Assembly: GCA_937898445.1 (NCBI GenBank)
Contig: CALEJY010000035.1
Location: 1-9,076, forward strand
Source: an uncultured Candidatus Melainabacteria bacterium
Lineage (GTDB): Bacteria > Cyanobacteriota > Vampirovibrionia > Gastranaerophilales > Gastranaerophilaceae
Length of the DNA stretch: 9,076 nt
Direction of reading: 5' to 3'
Shown here: in pieces, positions 1-5,482 of the stretch
Layout: every line of letters begins with the position of its first letter
How positions within the stretch are numbered: the first letter of the stretch is position 1
Notes under the pieces: model-generated
Seen by the model: the letters and a program-made list of their open reading frames with translations, nothing else
Databases searched by the model: none
Told to the model about the DNA's origin: nothing
Program-made: the position numbers and the translations under genes

Positions 1-912
1 AAGTTCTTCGGTAAACATTTGACCGCCTGTAAGAATTGCGATATCTTCAAGCATAGCTTTTCTTCTGTCGCCAAATCCAGGAGCTTTTACTGCAACTGCT
101 CTCAAAACTTTTCTCATTGTGTTTACAACCAATGTTGCAAGAGCTTCACCTTCAACATCTTCTGCGATTAACAACAATGATTTGCCGTCACGAGCAACTT
201 GTTCCAACAATGGAACCATATCAGAAATCAAGTTGATTTTCTTGTTACAACAGAATACGTAAGCATCTTCCAATACTGCTTCCATTCTTTCAGGATCAGT
301 AACGAAGTATGGAGACAAATAACCTTTGTCGAATTGCATACCTTCAACAACTTTCAAGTTAGTACCGAAAGATTTGCTTTCTTCAACAGTAATAACACCG
401 TCGTGACCAACTTTTTCCATTGCTTCAGCGATTAATTCGCCGATTTCTTTGTTGTTACCTGCTGAAATAGCTGCAACTTGAGCGATTTCTTCTTTTGTAT
501 TAACAGGTCTTGACATATCTTTTATTTCTTTAACAGAAATTTCAACTGCTTTGTCGATCCCACGTTTCATAGACATTGGGTTTGCACCTGCTGTCAAGTT
601 TTTCAAACCTTCTCTAACGATTGCTTGAGCAAGAACTGAAGCAGTTGTAGTACCATCACCAGCTACATCGTTTGTTTTTGATGAAACTTCTTTTAGAAGT
701 TGTGCGCCGGCGTTTTCAAGACCGTCTTTAAGTTCGATTTCTTTTGCAATAGTAACACCATCGTTAACAATTTGAGGTGCGCCGTATTTCTTTTCAAGAA
801 TTACGTTTCTGCCTTTAGGTCCAAGAGTAACCTTAACGGCATCTGCTACTGCATCTATACCATTCAAAAGAGCTTTTCTAGCTTCTTCATTAAATACTAT
901 ACGTTTTGCCAT
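1..912 (-). CDS. groEL: Chaperonin GroEL (Hsp60), partial at the 3' end
   Basis: This is the 60-kDa chaperonin subunit that, with GroES, encloses and folds cytosolic proteins in an ATP-dependent tetradecamer. The visible part is the N-terminal 304 residues of a family usually about 540 long; the gene runs off the left edge of the window at a codon boundary. It starts MAKRIVFNEEARK. The nucleotide-binding motifs VTLGPKGRNV (residues 28-37) and AGDGTTTASVL (84-94) are intact, and the apical-domain stretch IAEDVEGEALATLVVN and the signature VKAPGFGDRRKAMLEDIA lie near the visible end. The start at 912 is supported by an AGGAG Shine-Dalgarno sequence 6 nt upstream. It lies 135 bp downstream of groES on the same strand and is very probably co-transcribed with it. 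A heptamer inverted repeat fills the gap between the two genes. Confidence 0.97.
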   Translation of the reverse strand, partial: MAKRIVFNEEARKALLNGIDAVADAVKVTLGPKGRNVILEKKYGAPQIVNDGVTIAKEIELKDGLENAGAQLLKEVSSKTNDVAGDGTTTASVLAQAIVREGLKNLTAGANPMSMKRGIDKAVEISVKEIKDMSRPVNTKEEIAQVAAISAGNNKEIGELIAEAMEKVGHDGVITVEESKSFGTNLKVVEGMQFDKGYLSPYFVTDPERMEAVLEDAYVFCCNKKINLISDMVPLLEQVARDGKSLLLIAEDVEGEALATLVVNTMRKVLRAVAVKAPGFGDRRKAMLEDIAILTGGQMFTEEL

Positions 913-933
913 TTTTATTTCTCCTTATTGTAG

Positions 934-1047
934 TGAAAAGTGAGACGTGAAACGTGAAAAGTTCTTTACAGGTGCTATGCACCAAAGCAACTAATGAGCG
1001 AAGCGAACTATATGGGCTTTTCACTTCTTACTTTTCACTTTTCACTT
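934..1047. repeat. Inverted pair of GTGAAAA heptamer tandem repeats in the groES-groEL gap
   Basis: The left arm (934-962) is four near-perfect 7-nt units (GTGAAAA, GTGAGAC, GTGAAAC, GTGAAAA). The right arm (1018-1046) is the same motif on the other strand; the 29-nt arms match at about 24 positions when one is inverted. The loop is about 55 nt and contains a small GGTGC-TAT-GCACC hairpin (971-983). The element abuts the groES stop codon (1048-1050) and ends about 11 nt before the groEL Shine-Dalgarno, so it would be transcribed as a large stem-loop inside the operon. The same heptamers occur at 4615-4643 and 4996-5010. Confidence 0.8.
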
Positions 1048-1332
1048 TTACTCAATCACTGCCAATGCGTCTTTAACAGACAAGATTTTATATTCAACGC
1101 CATCCATTTTGATGTCAGTTCCAGCATATTTAGCGTAAAGAATAGTGTCGCCAACTTTAACATCCATTGGTTCTCTTTCTCCTTTTTCGTTCATTTTGCC
1201 TTGACCAACTGCAACAACTTCACCCTTTTGAGGTTTTTCTTTTGCACTGTCAGGAATAAAAATACCGCCTGAAGTTTGTTCAGTATCTTCAATAACTTTA
1301 ATAACAATTCTGTCACCTAATGGTTTTAACAT
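1048..1332 (-). CDS. groES: Co-chaperonin GroES (Hsp10)
   Basis: This is the 10-kDa heptameric lid of the GroEL chamber, acting in the cytosol. The product is 94 residues, the normal length. It opens MLKPLGDRIVIKVIE, the classic GroES N-terminus. The mobile loop that contacts GroEL is visible at about residues 16-33 with the SGGIFIPDSAKEKPQ core. The family motif GEVVAVGQG (38-46) and a VKVGDTILYAKYAGT strand (59-73) follow. The start at 1332 has a strong AGGAGAG Shine-Dalgarno 6-7 nt upstream. It is the first gene of the groES-groEL operon. I saw no CIRCE (HrcA) inverted repeat upstream, so regulation differs from the usual HrcA scheme or uses an operator outside my recognition. Its leader carries two hairpins of a dispersed palindromic family. 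Confidence 0.98.
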   Translation of the reverse strand: MLKPLGDRIVIKVIEDTEQTSGGIFIPDSAKEKPQKGEVVAVGQGKMNEKGEREPMDVKVGDTILYAKYAGTDIKMDGVEYKILSVKDALAVIE

Positions 1333-1361
1333 AATTTTCTCTCCTTTTCTCCATACTGGTC

Positions 1362-1416
1362 ATTCTGAACTTGTTTCAGAATCTACTCATCTGAGATCCT
1401 GAAACAAATTCAGGAT
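1362..1416. repeat. REPIN-like doublet of 21-bp palindromes (copies P1 and P2)
   Basis: P1 (1362-1382) has perfect 8-bp arms ATTCTGAA/TTCAGAAT around a CTTGT loop. P2 (1396-1416) has perfect arms ATCCTGAA/TTCAGGAT around ACAAA. P2 is an inverted copy of P1 (18 of 21 positions match), separated from it by 13 nt. P1 is flanked by GTC on one side and CT on the other. P2 keeps the CT equivalent but has TTT in place of GTC. Three further copies lie at 4810-4830, 4850-4870 and 4902-4922. The doublet probably lies in the groES 5' leader. Confidence 0.85.
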
Positions 1417-1426
1417 AAACCTCTAC

Positions 1427-1455
1427 ATTATATTTATATAACGGTTTTTGGAAAA
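1427..1455 (-). promoter_or_regulatory. Candidate groESL promoter
   Basis: On the minus strand a perfect TATAAT -10 (1427-1432) lies 17 bp from a poor -35 (TTTTCC, 1450-1455). The predicted transcript would start near 1420, giving a leader of about 88 nt that includes the hairpin doublet P1/P2. An imperfect AT-rich inverted repeat (1456-1466 with 1472-1483) lies immediately upstream and could be a binding site. The weak -35 makes this tentative. Confidence 0.4.
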
Positions 1456-1550
1456 AATTAATTTTCTTAAGGAAAAATTAATTATCTGATGGAAAAGGAT
1501 ATGAATATCTAGAATTTGATAGGATCTTTCCCTACAATACATTAAAAATA

Positions 1551-1623
1551 AGCCGATAGGGAGGCTCGAACTCCCGACCTACTCATTACGAATGAGTTGC
1601 TCTACCGACTGAGCTATATCGGC
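1551..1623 (-). tRNA. tRNA-Thr (anticodon CGT)
   Basis: Read on the minus strand this folds as a standard 73-nt cloverleaf. It has acceptor GCCGATA/TATCGGC, D arm GCTC...GAGC with the GG pair in the loop, anticodon stem ACTCA/TGAGT around loop TTCGTAA (anticodon CGT, reading the Thr codon ACG), a 5-nt variable loop, and T arm GGGAG-TTCGAGC-CTCCC. The discriminator base is T. CCA is not encoded and must be added after transcription. A TATTTTT run follows the 3' end and may help termination. It lies between mnmA and groES on the same strand. Confidence 0.97.
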
Positions 1624-1715
1624 TTAAGATATTAAATCGTCAACCAACTAGATATAACACAACATCAGTTGAGGTTTTACACCAACAGTGGTTGCATTAC
1701 TCAAAAATTATCTAC

Positions 1716-2792
1716 CTAACAAGCTGAACTGTCAATAACTCCGCCGCCCAATACTGTATCTCCGTCATACAAAACTACAGATTGACCGATCGCAATTGAT
1801 TTTTGTAAGTCGTCGAATATAACTTCGATTTTGCCGTCAGATAAAGGTTTTGCGGTAACATTTACCGGTTCTTGAGTTGAACGGATTTTCGCTTGTGCTT
1901 TAATTTCTTCTTTCAAATCATCAAACGCTATCCAATTGAAGTTTGTTGCTGTTAAAGATTTTTTGAACGTTTTGTCTGCAGGACCAACTACAACTTCGTT
2001 TGTATCTTTGTTTAGTGATAAAACATATAACGGTTCGCTTGCAGAAACTCCAATTCCTTTTCTTTGTCCGATTGTGTAGTTCCAAATTCCTTTGTGTGTG
2101 CCTAAAATTTTGCCGTTTGTGTCAACGATGTTGCCCTCTTTTTCTTTAATTCCTAAGAGTTCGTTGTAATCTCCATCGTAAAAGTCTTGGCTATCAGGTT
2201 TTTCAGCGACATCAAGTCCGTTTTCTTTCGCAATTTTTCGGATTTTGTCTTTTGTGTAAGTTCCGAGAGGTAAAAGTATATTTTTAAGCTGATCTTGTTT
2301 AAGTCTGTAAAGGAAATATGATTGGTCTTTGTGTGGCGCAAGTCCTCGTTTTAAAAGGAATCTACCGTTTTCTCCTTCTTCTACTCTTGCATAATGACCG
2401 GTTGCAAATTTGTCAAATTCTAACCCGTTTTCTTTTGCCATCAAAGGTAATGCTCCGAATTTTACCAACGCATTGCACCATACGCAAGGGTTTGGGGTTC
2501 TGCCTTGAATATATTCGGATTTAAAGTTTTCAAGAACGATTTTTTCATATTGTTCAACGCAATTAAAAACGTAATATGGAATATCAAGCTGCTTTGCGAT
2601 TTTGCGAGCTTCTTCAATATCTTCAACTTCATCAGGTCCATAACACGCATTTTTATGTCCTGTTTTTAATGCCATTCCGTCTTTACCCCAGATTGACATT
2701 GTTGCGCCAATGACTTCATGCCCTTGTTGTTTTAAAATAAGTGCTGCGGTTGAAGAATCTACTCCGCCTGATAATCCTACTAATACTTTCAT
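1716..2792 (-). CDS. mnmA: tRNA-specific 2-thiouridylase MnmA, variant lacking the usual second catalytic Cys
   Basis: MnmA uses ATP to adenylate, then thiolates, U34 of tRNA-Lys, -Glu and -Gln with sulfur relayed from cysteine desulfurase. The product is 358 residues, normal for the family. Visible are the PP-loop SGGVDSS (8-14), the GRTPNPCVWCN motif (97-107) with the first catalytic Cys at 103 in a CxxC arrangement, TGHYAR (131-136), KDQSYFL (155-161) and YTIGQRKGIGV (239-249), followed by the C-terminal beta-barrel region. In E. coli the second catalytic Cys (Cys199) sits in a DSTGICF motif. Here the matching segment after KPDSQ (198-202) reads DFYDGDY and has no Cys. Other Cys residues are 50, 78, 106 and the C-terminal 358. 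The start at 2792 has an AAGGA Shine-Dalgarno. It is divergent from the Cys-leader unit that starts near 2913. Confidence 0.93.
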   Translation of the reverse strand: MKVLVGLSGGVDSSTAALILKQQGHEVIGATMSIWGKDGMALKTGHKNACYGPDEVEDIEEARKIAKQLDIPYYVFNCVEQYEKIVLENFKSEYIQGRTPNPCVWCNALVKFGALPLMAKENGLEFDKFATGHYARVEEGENGRFLLKRGLAPHKDQSYFLYRLKQDQLKNILLPLGTYTKDKIRKIAKENGLDVAEKPDSQDFYDGDYNELLGIKEKEGNIVDTNGKILGTHKGIWNYTIGQRKGIGVSASEPLYVLSLNKDTNEVVVGPADKTFKKSLTATNFNWIAFDDLKEEIKAQAKIRSTQEPVNVTAKPLSDGKIEVIFDDLQKSIAIGQSVVLYDGDTVLGGGVIDSSAC

Positions 2793-2877
2793 TATTATTC
2801 CTTTGCTATAAATATTCGTTATACCTAAACATCTATATATTATTCAATTATAAGCATGTTAATAAGTCAATAAGTTG

Positions 2878-2906
2878 TTGACAAAATTTTTTCTTTTTGT
2901 TTTAAT
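2878..2906 (+). promoter_or_regulatory. Promoter of the Cys-leader / 509-residue protein unit
   Basis: A perfect -35 TTGACA (2878-2883), a 17-bp spacer and a -10 TTTAAT (2901-2906, one mismatch to consensus) predict transcription starting near 2913. That is just upstream of the leader ORF's Shine-Dalgarno (AAGGA, 2916-2920). Confidence 0.75.
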
Positions 2907-2928
2907 CGATTTTGTAAGGAAAAAAGAA

Positions 2929-2985
2929 ATGAATTTACAGACTACTAAAAATTTAACTTGCTGTTGTTGTAAGAACCGATGTTAG
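2929..2985 (+). CDS. Poly-cysteine leader peptide (18 codons)
   Basis: This short ORF encodes MNLQTTKNLTCCCCKNRC and then stops at TAG. Codons 11-14 are TGC-TGT-TGT-TGT, and codon 18 is another Cys codon immediately before the stop. An AAGGA Shine-Dalgarno lies 8 nt before the ATG. A near-consensus promoter lies just upstream and an intrinsic terminator lies between this ORF and the 509-codon gene. By analogy with amino-acid leader peptides (trp, his, leu), ribosome position on the Cys codons should control the downstream terminator. I infer that it senses charged tRNA-Cys. The peptide itself probably has no other function. A chance ORF is possible, but consecutive Cys codons with all the accompanying signals make that unlikely. 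Confidence 0.75.
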   Translation: MNLQTTKNLTCCCCKNRC

Positions 2986-3073
2986 GGACTTACGATAATT
3001 GTTATGCTGAAATTTTTACACTAACACATATATGAGTTCCCTAATTTGATTTTTTAGGGAACTCAATTTTTTT
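2967..3073 (+). promoter_or_regulatory. Predicted transcription attenuator responding to Cys-tRNA
   Basis: Four segments behave like regions 1-4 of a classic attenuator. Region 1 (TTGTAAG, 2967-2973) overlaps the last Cys codons and pairs with CTTACGA (2989-2995). Region 2 (2982-2992, starting TTAGGGA) can instead pair with region 3 (3033-3044, containing TCCCTAA) through 11 bp with one bulged T. Region 3 (3034-3044) otherwise pairs with region 4 (3054-3064) to form the terminator. A ribosome stalled on Cys codons would mask region 1 and favour 2:3 (antitermination). A ribosome reaching the stop at 2983 would mask region 2 and favour 3:4 (termination). Confidence 0.65.
3034..3073 (+). terminator. 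Intrinsic terminator in the leader
   Basis: A perfect 11-bp stem GAGTTCCCTAA (3034-3044) / TTAGGGAACTC (3054-3064) with a 9-nt loop is followed by AA and seven T (3067-3073). It ends only 12 nt before the ATG at 3085, so it must be bypassed for the downstream gene to be made from the upstream promoter. Confidence 0.88.
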
Positions 3074-3084
3074 ATGGAGGAAAA

Positions 3085-4614
3085 ATGATTAATAATATAA
3101 ATGCAACTACCCCTAAGTCTGTACCGTTTAAAGGTGCTTTAGACGGCGTAGTAACAAATACTTTAAGAACACTTGATACAAACCCGATGGCAAACGCAGT
3201 AGGAATTGACCTTTTCGCTATGGTTGCGCCACGAACTTATGTTGATACAAAAGAACGCAACAAATATGCAGGTGCAGAAACTTTCTTTAGAGAATTTACA
3301 GGAACTTTGATTGTCTGCCTTTCTGCAAGTTGGTTTGCGAAAATGATTTCTCATGCGGCAAATAAATTCTTAAATCCAGAAACTCCGATTAACCCAAATT
3401 CTTGGTTTTCTAATGATAGTTTGAATTATTTGCGCTCAACTTGGGAAAATACTAAAAATACAAAATCTTATGTAACAAATATCTTGGACGACATTTCAGG
3501 TAGAGATGGAAAAGAAACACGAAACTTCAAAGATATTGAATGGGACAAAGTCGATTGGATTGACGAAAAGAAATGGTCAAAATTCGATTGGGATGACGAA
3601 AGCTTGGAAGGTGTTCACTCAAAATTAAAAGACAAAAACTCAATTATTTCTACAATAACAAACCTTATAGACAATAAAGAGTTGACACCTTCTGATAGCA
3701 AAAAATTGCAAAATATTATTGAATTGAGATTGACAAATGCGCTTAAGGCGGATAAAGTTACGGCAAAAAATTCAACTAACTCTGTTTCAGCTTCACTTCA
3801 TAACCTTCTTAGAGATGCGGTAGATTTGGGCAGAGATGTGTTTACTAACTCGAAAATTAAACCGGATGAAGCGATTGCAAAGATTTTGAAAATCAATAAG
3901 GTTAAGAGCGTTGGAGCGTTGGCTTTGGCATCAACTTTAGGGTTGACAAACCAATATATTAACAGAAAAATCACAGAAAAAAGAACCGGTAAAAAAGGTT
4001 TTGTTGGCGATTTGGATTACAAAAACCAAACAAAAGCGAAGAAAAATGATAATAGTAAATCATTCTGGGCGCAAAAAATTGTTGCAAGTTTAGGAATGGC
4101 AGCAATGGCAATTGGTGTTATGAAGGTTAAATCTCCAAAGGATTTCTTGAAAAAACTGGAATTTACAGGACCTGTGACTAGTGGAAACGTAATCAAAACT
4201 GTTTACGCATCAACTTTGATAGGTAGATTTTTGGCATCTGACAGTAAGGATGAATTGCGAGAAACTGCGACAAGAGATTACTTAGGTTTCTTGAACTGGC
4301 TTGTGTTCGGCGGCTTTGCAGCTAAAGGTATTGCAAATATTTTGGATAAGGATCGCAAGAATTTGTTCAATATCTCAAAAGAAGGTAAGGGTGTAAAACA
4401 TTGGTTGAATGACTTGTCGCTAAAATCGCATAATGAAATTGCTGCGCAAGGAAAAGAATTTGCTAAGAAAAATATGTGGAAAATGAATGTTGCACATGTT
4501 GCCGGATTAGCTTACTCAACCCTTGCATTAGGAATATTGTTGCCGAAATTGAATATTTTGATAACAAAACATAAGCATAAAAATGATGTAAATGCGCAAA
4601 AAAGGGAAAAGTAA
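3085..4614 (+). CDS. Multi-pass membrane protein of unknown function (VPFKG N-terminus)
   Basis: I do not recognise a characterised family. The product is 509 residues. The N-terminus carries a VPFKG motif (13-17), which I associate with many lineage-restricted proteins of gut Gastranaerophilales; that link is from memory, not a search. Hydrophobic segments are visible at about 72-90, 276-288, 329-347, 369-384, 400-419 and 469-494, suggesting an integral membrane protein. A hydrophilic, charged region (about 100-270) includes a tryptophan/aspartate-rich stretch (150-172) with the near-repeat EWDKVDW and KWSKFDW. The tail is basic (KHKHKN...KREK). There is a single Cys (residue 78), so a Cys attenuator would not simply reflect the product's own Cys demand. 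The start at 3085 has a strong GGAGG Shine-Dalgarno (3076-3080) directly after the attenuator's T-run. The stop codon overlaps the beginning of a heptamer repeat. Confidence 0.85.
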   Translation: MINNINATTPKSVPFKGALDGVVTNTLRTLDTNPMANAVGIDLFAMVAPRTYVDTKERNKYAGAETFFREFTGTLIVCLSASWFAKMISHAANKFLNPETPINPNSWFSNDSLNYLRSTWENTKNTKSYVTNILDDISGRDGKETRNFKDIEWDKVDWIDEKKWSKFDWDDESLEGVHSKLKDKNSIISTITNLIDNKELTPSDSKKLQNIIELRLTNALKADKVTAKNSTNSVSASLHNLLRDAVDLGRDVFTNSKIKPDEAIAKILKINKVKSVGALALASTLGLTNQYINRKITEKRTGKKGFVGDLDYKNQTKAKKNDNSKSFWAQKIVASLGMAAMAIGVMKVKSPKDFLKKLEFTGPVTSGNVIKTVYASTLIGRFLASDSKDELRETATRDYLGFLNWLVFGGFAAKGIANILDKDRKNLFNISKEGKGVKHWLNDLSLKSHNEIAAQGKEFAKKNMWKMNVAHVAGLAYSTLALGILLPKLNILITKHKHKNDVNAQKREK

Positions 4615-4693
4615 GTGAGAAGTGAAAGGTGAAACGTGAAAAGACCTTATCGAAAAAGAGGTTTTGGTTCATATTACCAACATTTCCTTCTTT

Positions 4694-4758
4694 CCCCTCG
4701 CCCCTTGTGGGAGAGGGTAGGGTGAGGGGTTACAATAAAGTCCTCCCTTGAGGGAGGA
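4694..4758. repeat. Two C/G-rich palindromes
   Basis: The first (4694-4729) pairs CCCCTCGCCC with GGGTGAGGGG (one G-T) around the CTTGTGGGAGAGGGTA interior. The second (4741-4758) pairs TCCTCCC with GGGAGGA around TTGA. The second and its right flank (a shared GGGTGCT) resemble the hairpin at 6249-6283, so these look like members of another dispersed repeat family. Either could weakly terminate transcription from the upstream gene, though neither has a proper T-run. Confidence 0.65.
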
Positions 4759-4809
4759 TTAAGTTGGGTGCTAATTTCAAATTTTTGCAAAATATATAAA
4801 GTGACTGTC

Positions 4810-4922
4810 ACCCTGAACTTGATTCAGGGTCTATCAATGCTGATAAAAGATTGCGGAATAAATCCGCAATGACAAATCTTGATAATATAAAAAAACATGT
4901 CATTGCGCACTTGTTGCGCGAT
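4810..4922. repeat. Three further copies of the 21-bp REP-like palindrome (P3, P4, P5)
   Basis: P3 (4810-4830) has arms ACCCTGAA/TTCAGGGT with loop CTTGA. P4 (4850-4870, inverted) has arms ATTGCGGA/TCCGCAAT with loop ATAAA. P5 (4902-4922) has arms ATTGCGCA/TGCGCGAT (one G-T) with loop CTTGT. All have exactly 8+5+8 geometry, with GTC before and CT after when oriented alike. P3 and P4 form an inverted doublet 19 nt apart, like P1 and P2. Confidence 0.85.
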
Positions 4923-5049
4923 CTCTTTTGAAGAATTGAGAACTTTTGCGAAAAAATATATAAAAAATAAACCAAAAAACCTTTCCAGATAAGGGCTTTT
5001 CACTTTCCACTAAAAAATGTGGGGCTGGATACCTATCCCGCCGCATAAT

Positions 5050-5364
5050 CTAAAACGCTGCGGTCAATAATTTGTAAATAAGTTCTTTGTTATTTTTATC
5101 TTGTTTTTCAATAATTTTTTGGATTTCTTCGTCAAGATTTTCAGGAATATTTACTGATGAAAATTTGAAAAAATCTATCAATTCGACATCCAAAACTTTT
5201 GCGATTTTTTCTAAAACATGCAATGAAGGATAAAATCTCCCCGATTCGATACCGGAGAGCGAAGATGTTTCAAGGTCAATCATTTCGGACAACTTTTCTT
5301 GCGTTAATCCTTGCGATTTTCTGATAGATTTTATTCGTTTCCCTAAAAGTTTCTTGTTATCCAT
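5050..5364 (-). CDS. XRE-family helix-turn-helix transcriptional regulator
   Basis: This is a small cytosolic DNA-binding protein of 104 residues. The Cro/C1-type HTH occupies about residues 8-62: GKRIKSIRKSQGLTQEKLSEMIDLETSSLSGIE is cut here into its usual features, with LTQEKLSEMI (20-29) as the first HTH helix, the SSLSGIESGR recognition segment (34-43), and the PSLHVLEKIAKVLDVEL tail of the domain (46-62). A charged, probably helical C-terminus follows, with no obvious ligand domain. It is divergent from the prepilin gene, with 228 bp between the starts. A perfect TAATAC-CC-GTATTA inverted repeat (5372-5385) lies 8 bp upstream of its ATG and is a plausible autoregulatory operator. The Shine-Dalgarno is weak. 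It could control the prepilin gene, but nothing here proves it. Confidence 0.88.
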   Translation of the reverse strand: MDNKKLLGKRIKSIRKSQGLTQEKLSEMIDLETSSLSGIESGRFYPSLHVLEKIAKVLDVELIDFFKFSSVNIPENLDEEIQKIIEKQDKNNKELIYKLLTAAF

Positions 5365-5371
5365 AATCTAA

Positions 5372-5385
5372 TAATACCCGTATTA
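5372..5385. promoter_or_regulatory. Palindromic candidate operator upstream of the XRE gene
   Basis: The arms TAATAC and GTATTA are perfectly complementary around a central CC. On the minus strand a TATTAT sequence (5371-5376) inside the repeat could serve as the -10 of the XRE gene, ending 6 nt before the ATG, although I found no matching -35. A partly related site, CGTA-ATAAG-TACG, occurs at about 5432-5444, just upstream of the prepilin -35. Confidence 0.45.
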
Positions 5386-5453
5386 AACAATAAAAATAAG
5401 CAATAATATCACTTGATTTTTATTAAAAATCCGTAATAAGTACGCAAAACCCC

Positions 5454-5482
5454 TTGACAATCACTTAAAAATAATTTAAAAT
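5454..5482 (+). promoter_or_regulatory. Promoter of the prepilin gene
   Basis: A perfect -35 TTGACA (5454-5459), a 17-bp spacer and a -10 TAAAAT (5477-5482, one mismatch) predict a start near 5489 and a leader of about 104 nt. The leader has no convincing ORF or terminator. The Shine-Dalgarno of the gene is AAAGGTG, ending about 8 nt before the ATG. Confidence 0.7.

Larger units (their letters stand above)
4615..5010. repeat. MITE-like composite element with terminal inverted repeats
   Basis: This gene-free stretch is bounded by imperfect inverted arms: 4629-4666 and 4972-5010. The arms share GTGAAA-type heptamers, then GTGAAAAG, CCTTATC and a GGTTTT run in the same order when one is inverted. 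Inside are a 10-bp C/G-rich hairpin (4694-4729), a 7-bp hairpin (4741-4758) and three 21-bp palindromes (P3-P5). The left end begins right at the stop codon of the 509-codon gene. I see no transposase ORF, so it would depend on an enzyme encoded elsewhere if it is mobile. Confidence 0.6.

Noticed and set aside
199..1272. Several plus-strand ORFs of 77-92 codons across groEL and groES
   Set aside because: They are antisense shadows of two unmistakable chaperonin genes, rich in Phe/Asn/Ser as expected from the reverse strand, and lack Shine-Dalgarno sites.
1624..1715. Terminator between mnmA and tRNA-Thr
   Set aside because: Only short imperfect inverted repeats are present, without a T-run on the minus strand, so mnmA may read through into the tRNA.
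2153..2650. Short ORFs on both strands inside mnmA
   Set aside because: They lie fully within the conserved mnmA frame and show no recognisable domain or start signals.
2847..2870. TTGACT and TATAAT on the minus strand as the mnmA promoter
   Set aside because: The spacing is only 12 bp, too short for a normal sigma-70 promoter, and no better pair was evident, so I left the mnmA promoter unassigned.
4694..4922. Possible CRISPR array from clustered hairpins
   Set aside because: The palindromes differ in sequence, are in both orientations and have irregular spacing; there are no repeated direct repeats with unique spacers and no cas genes.
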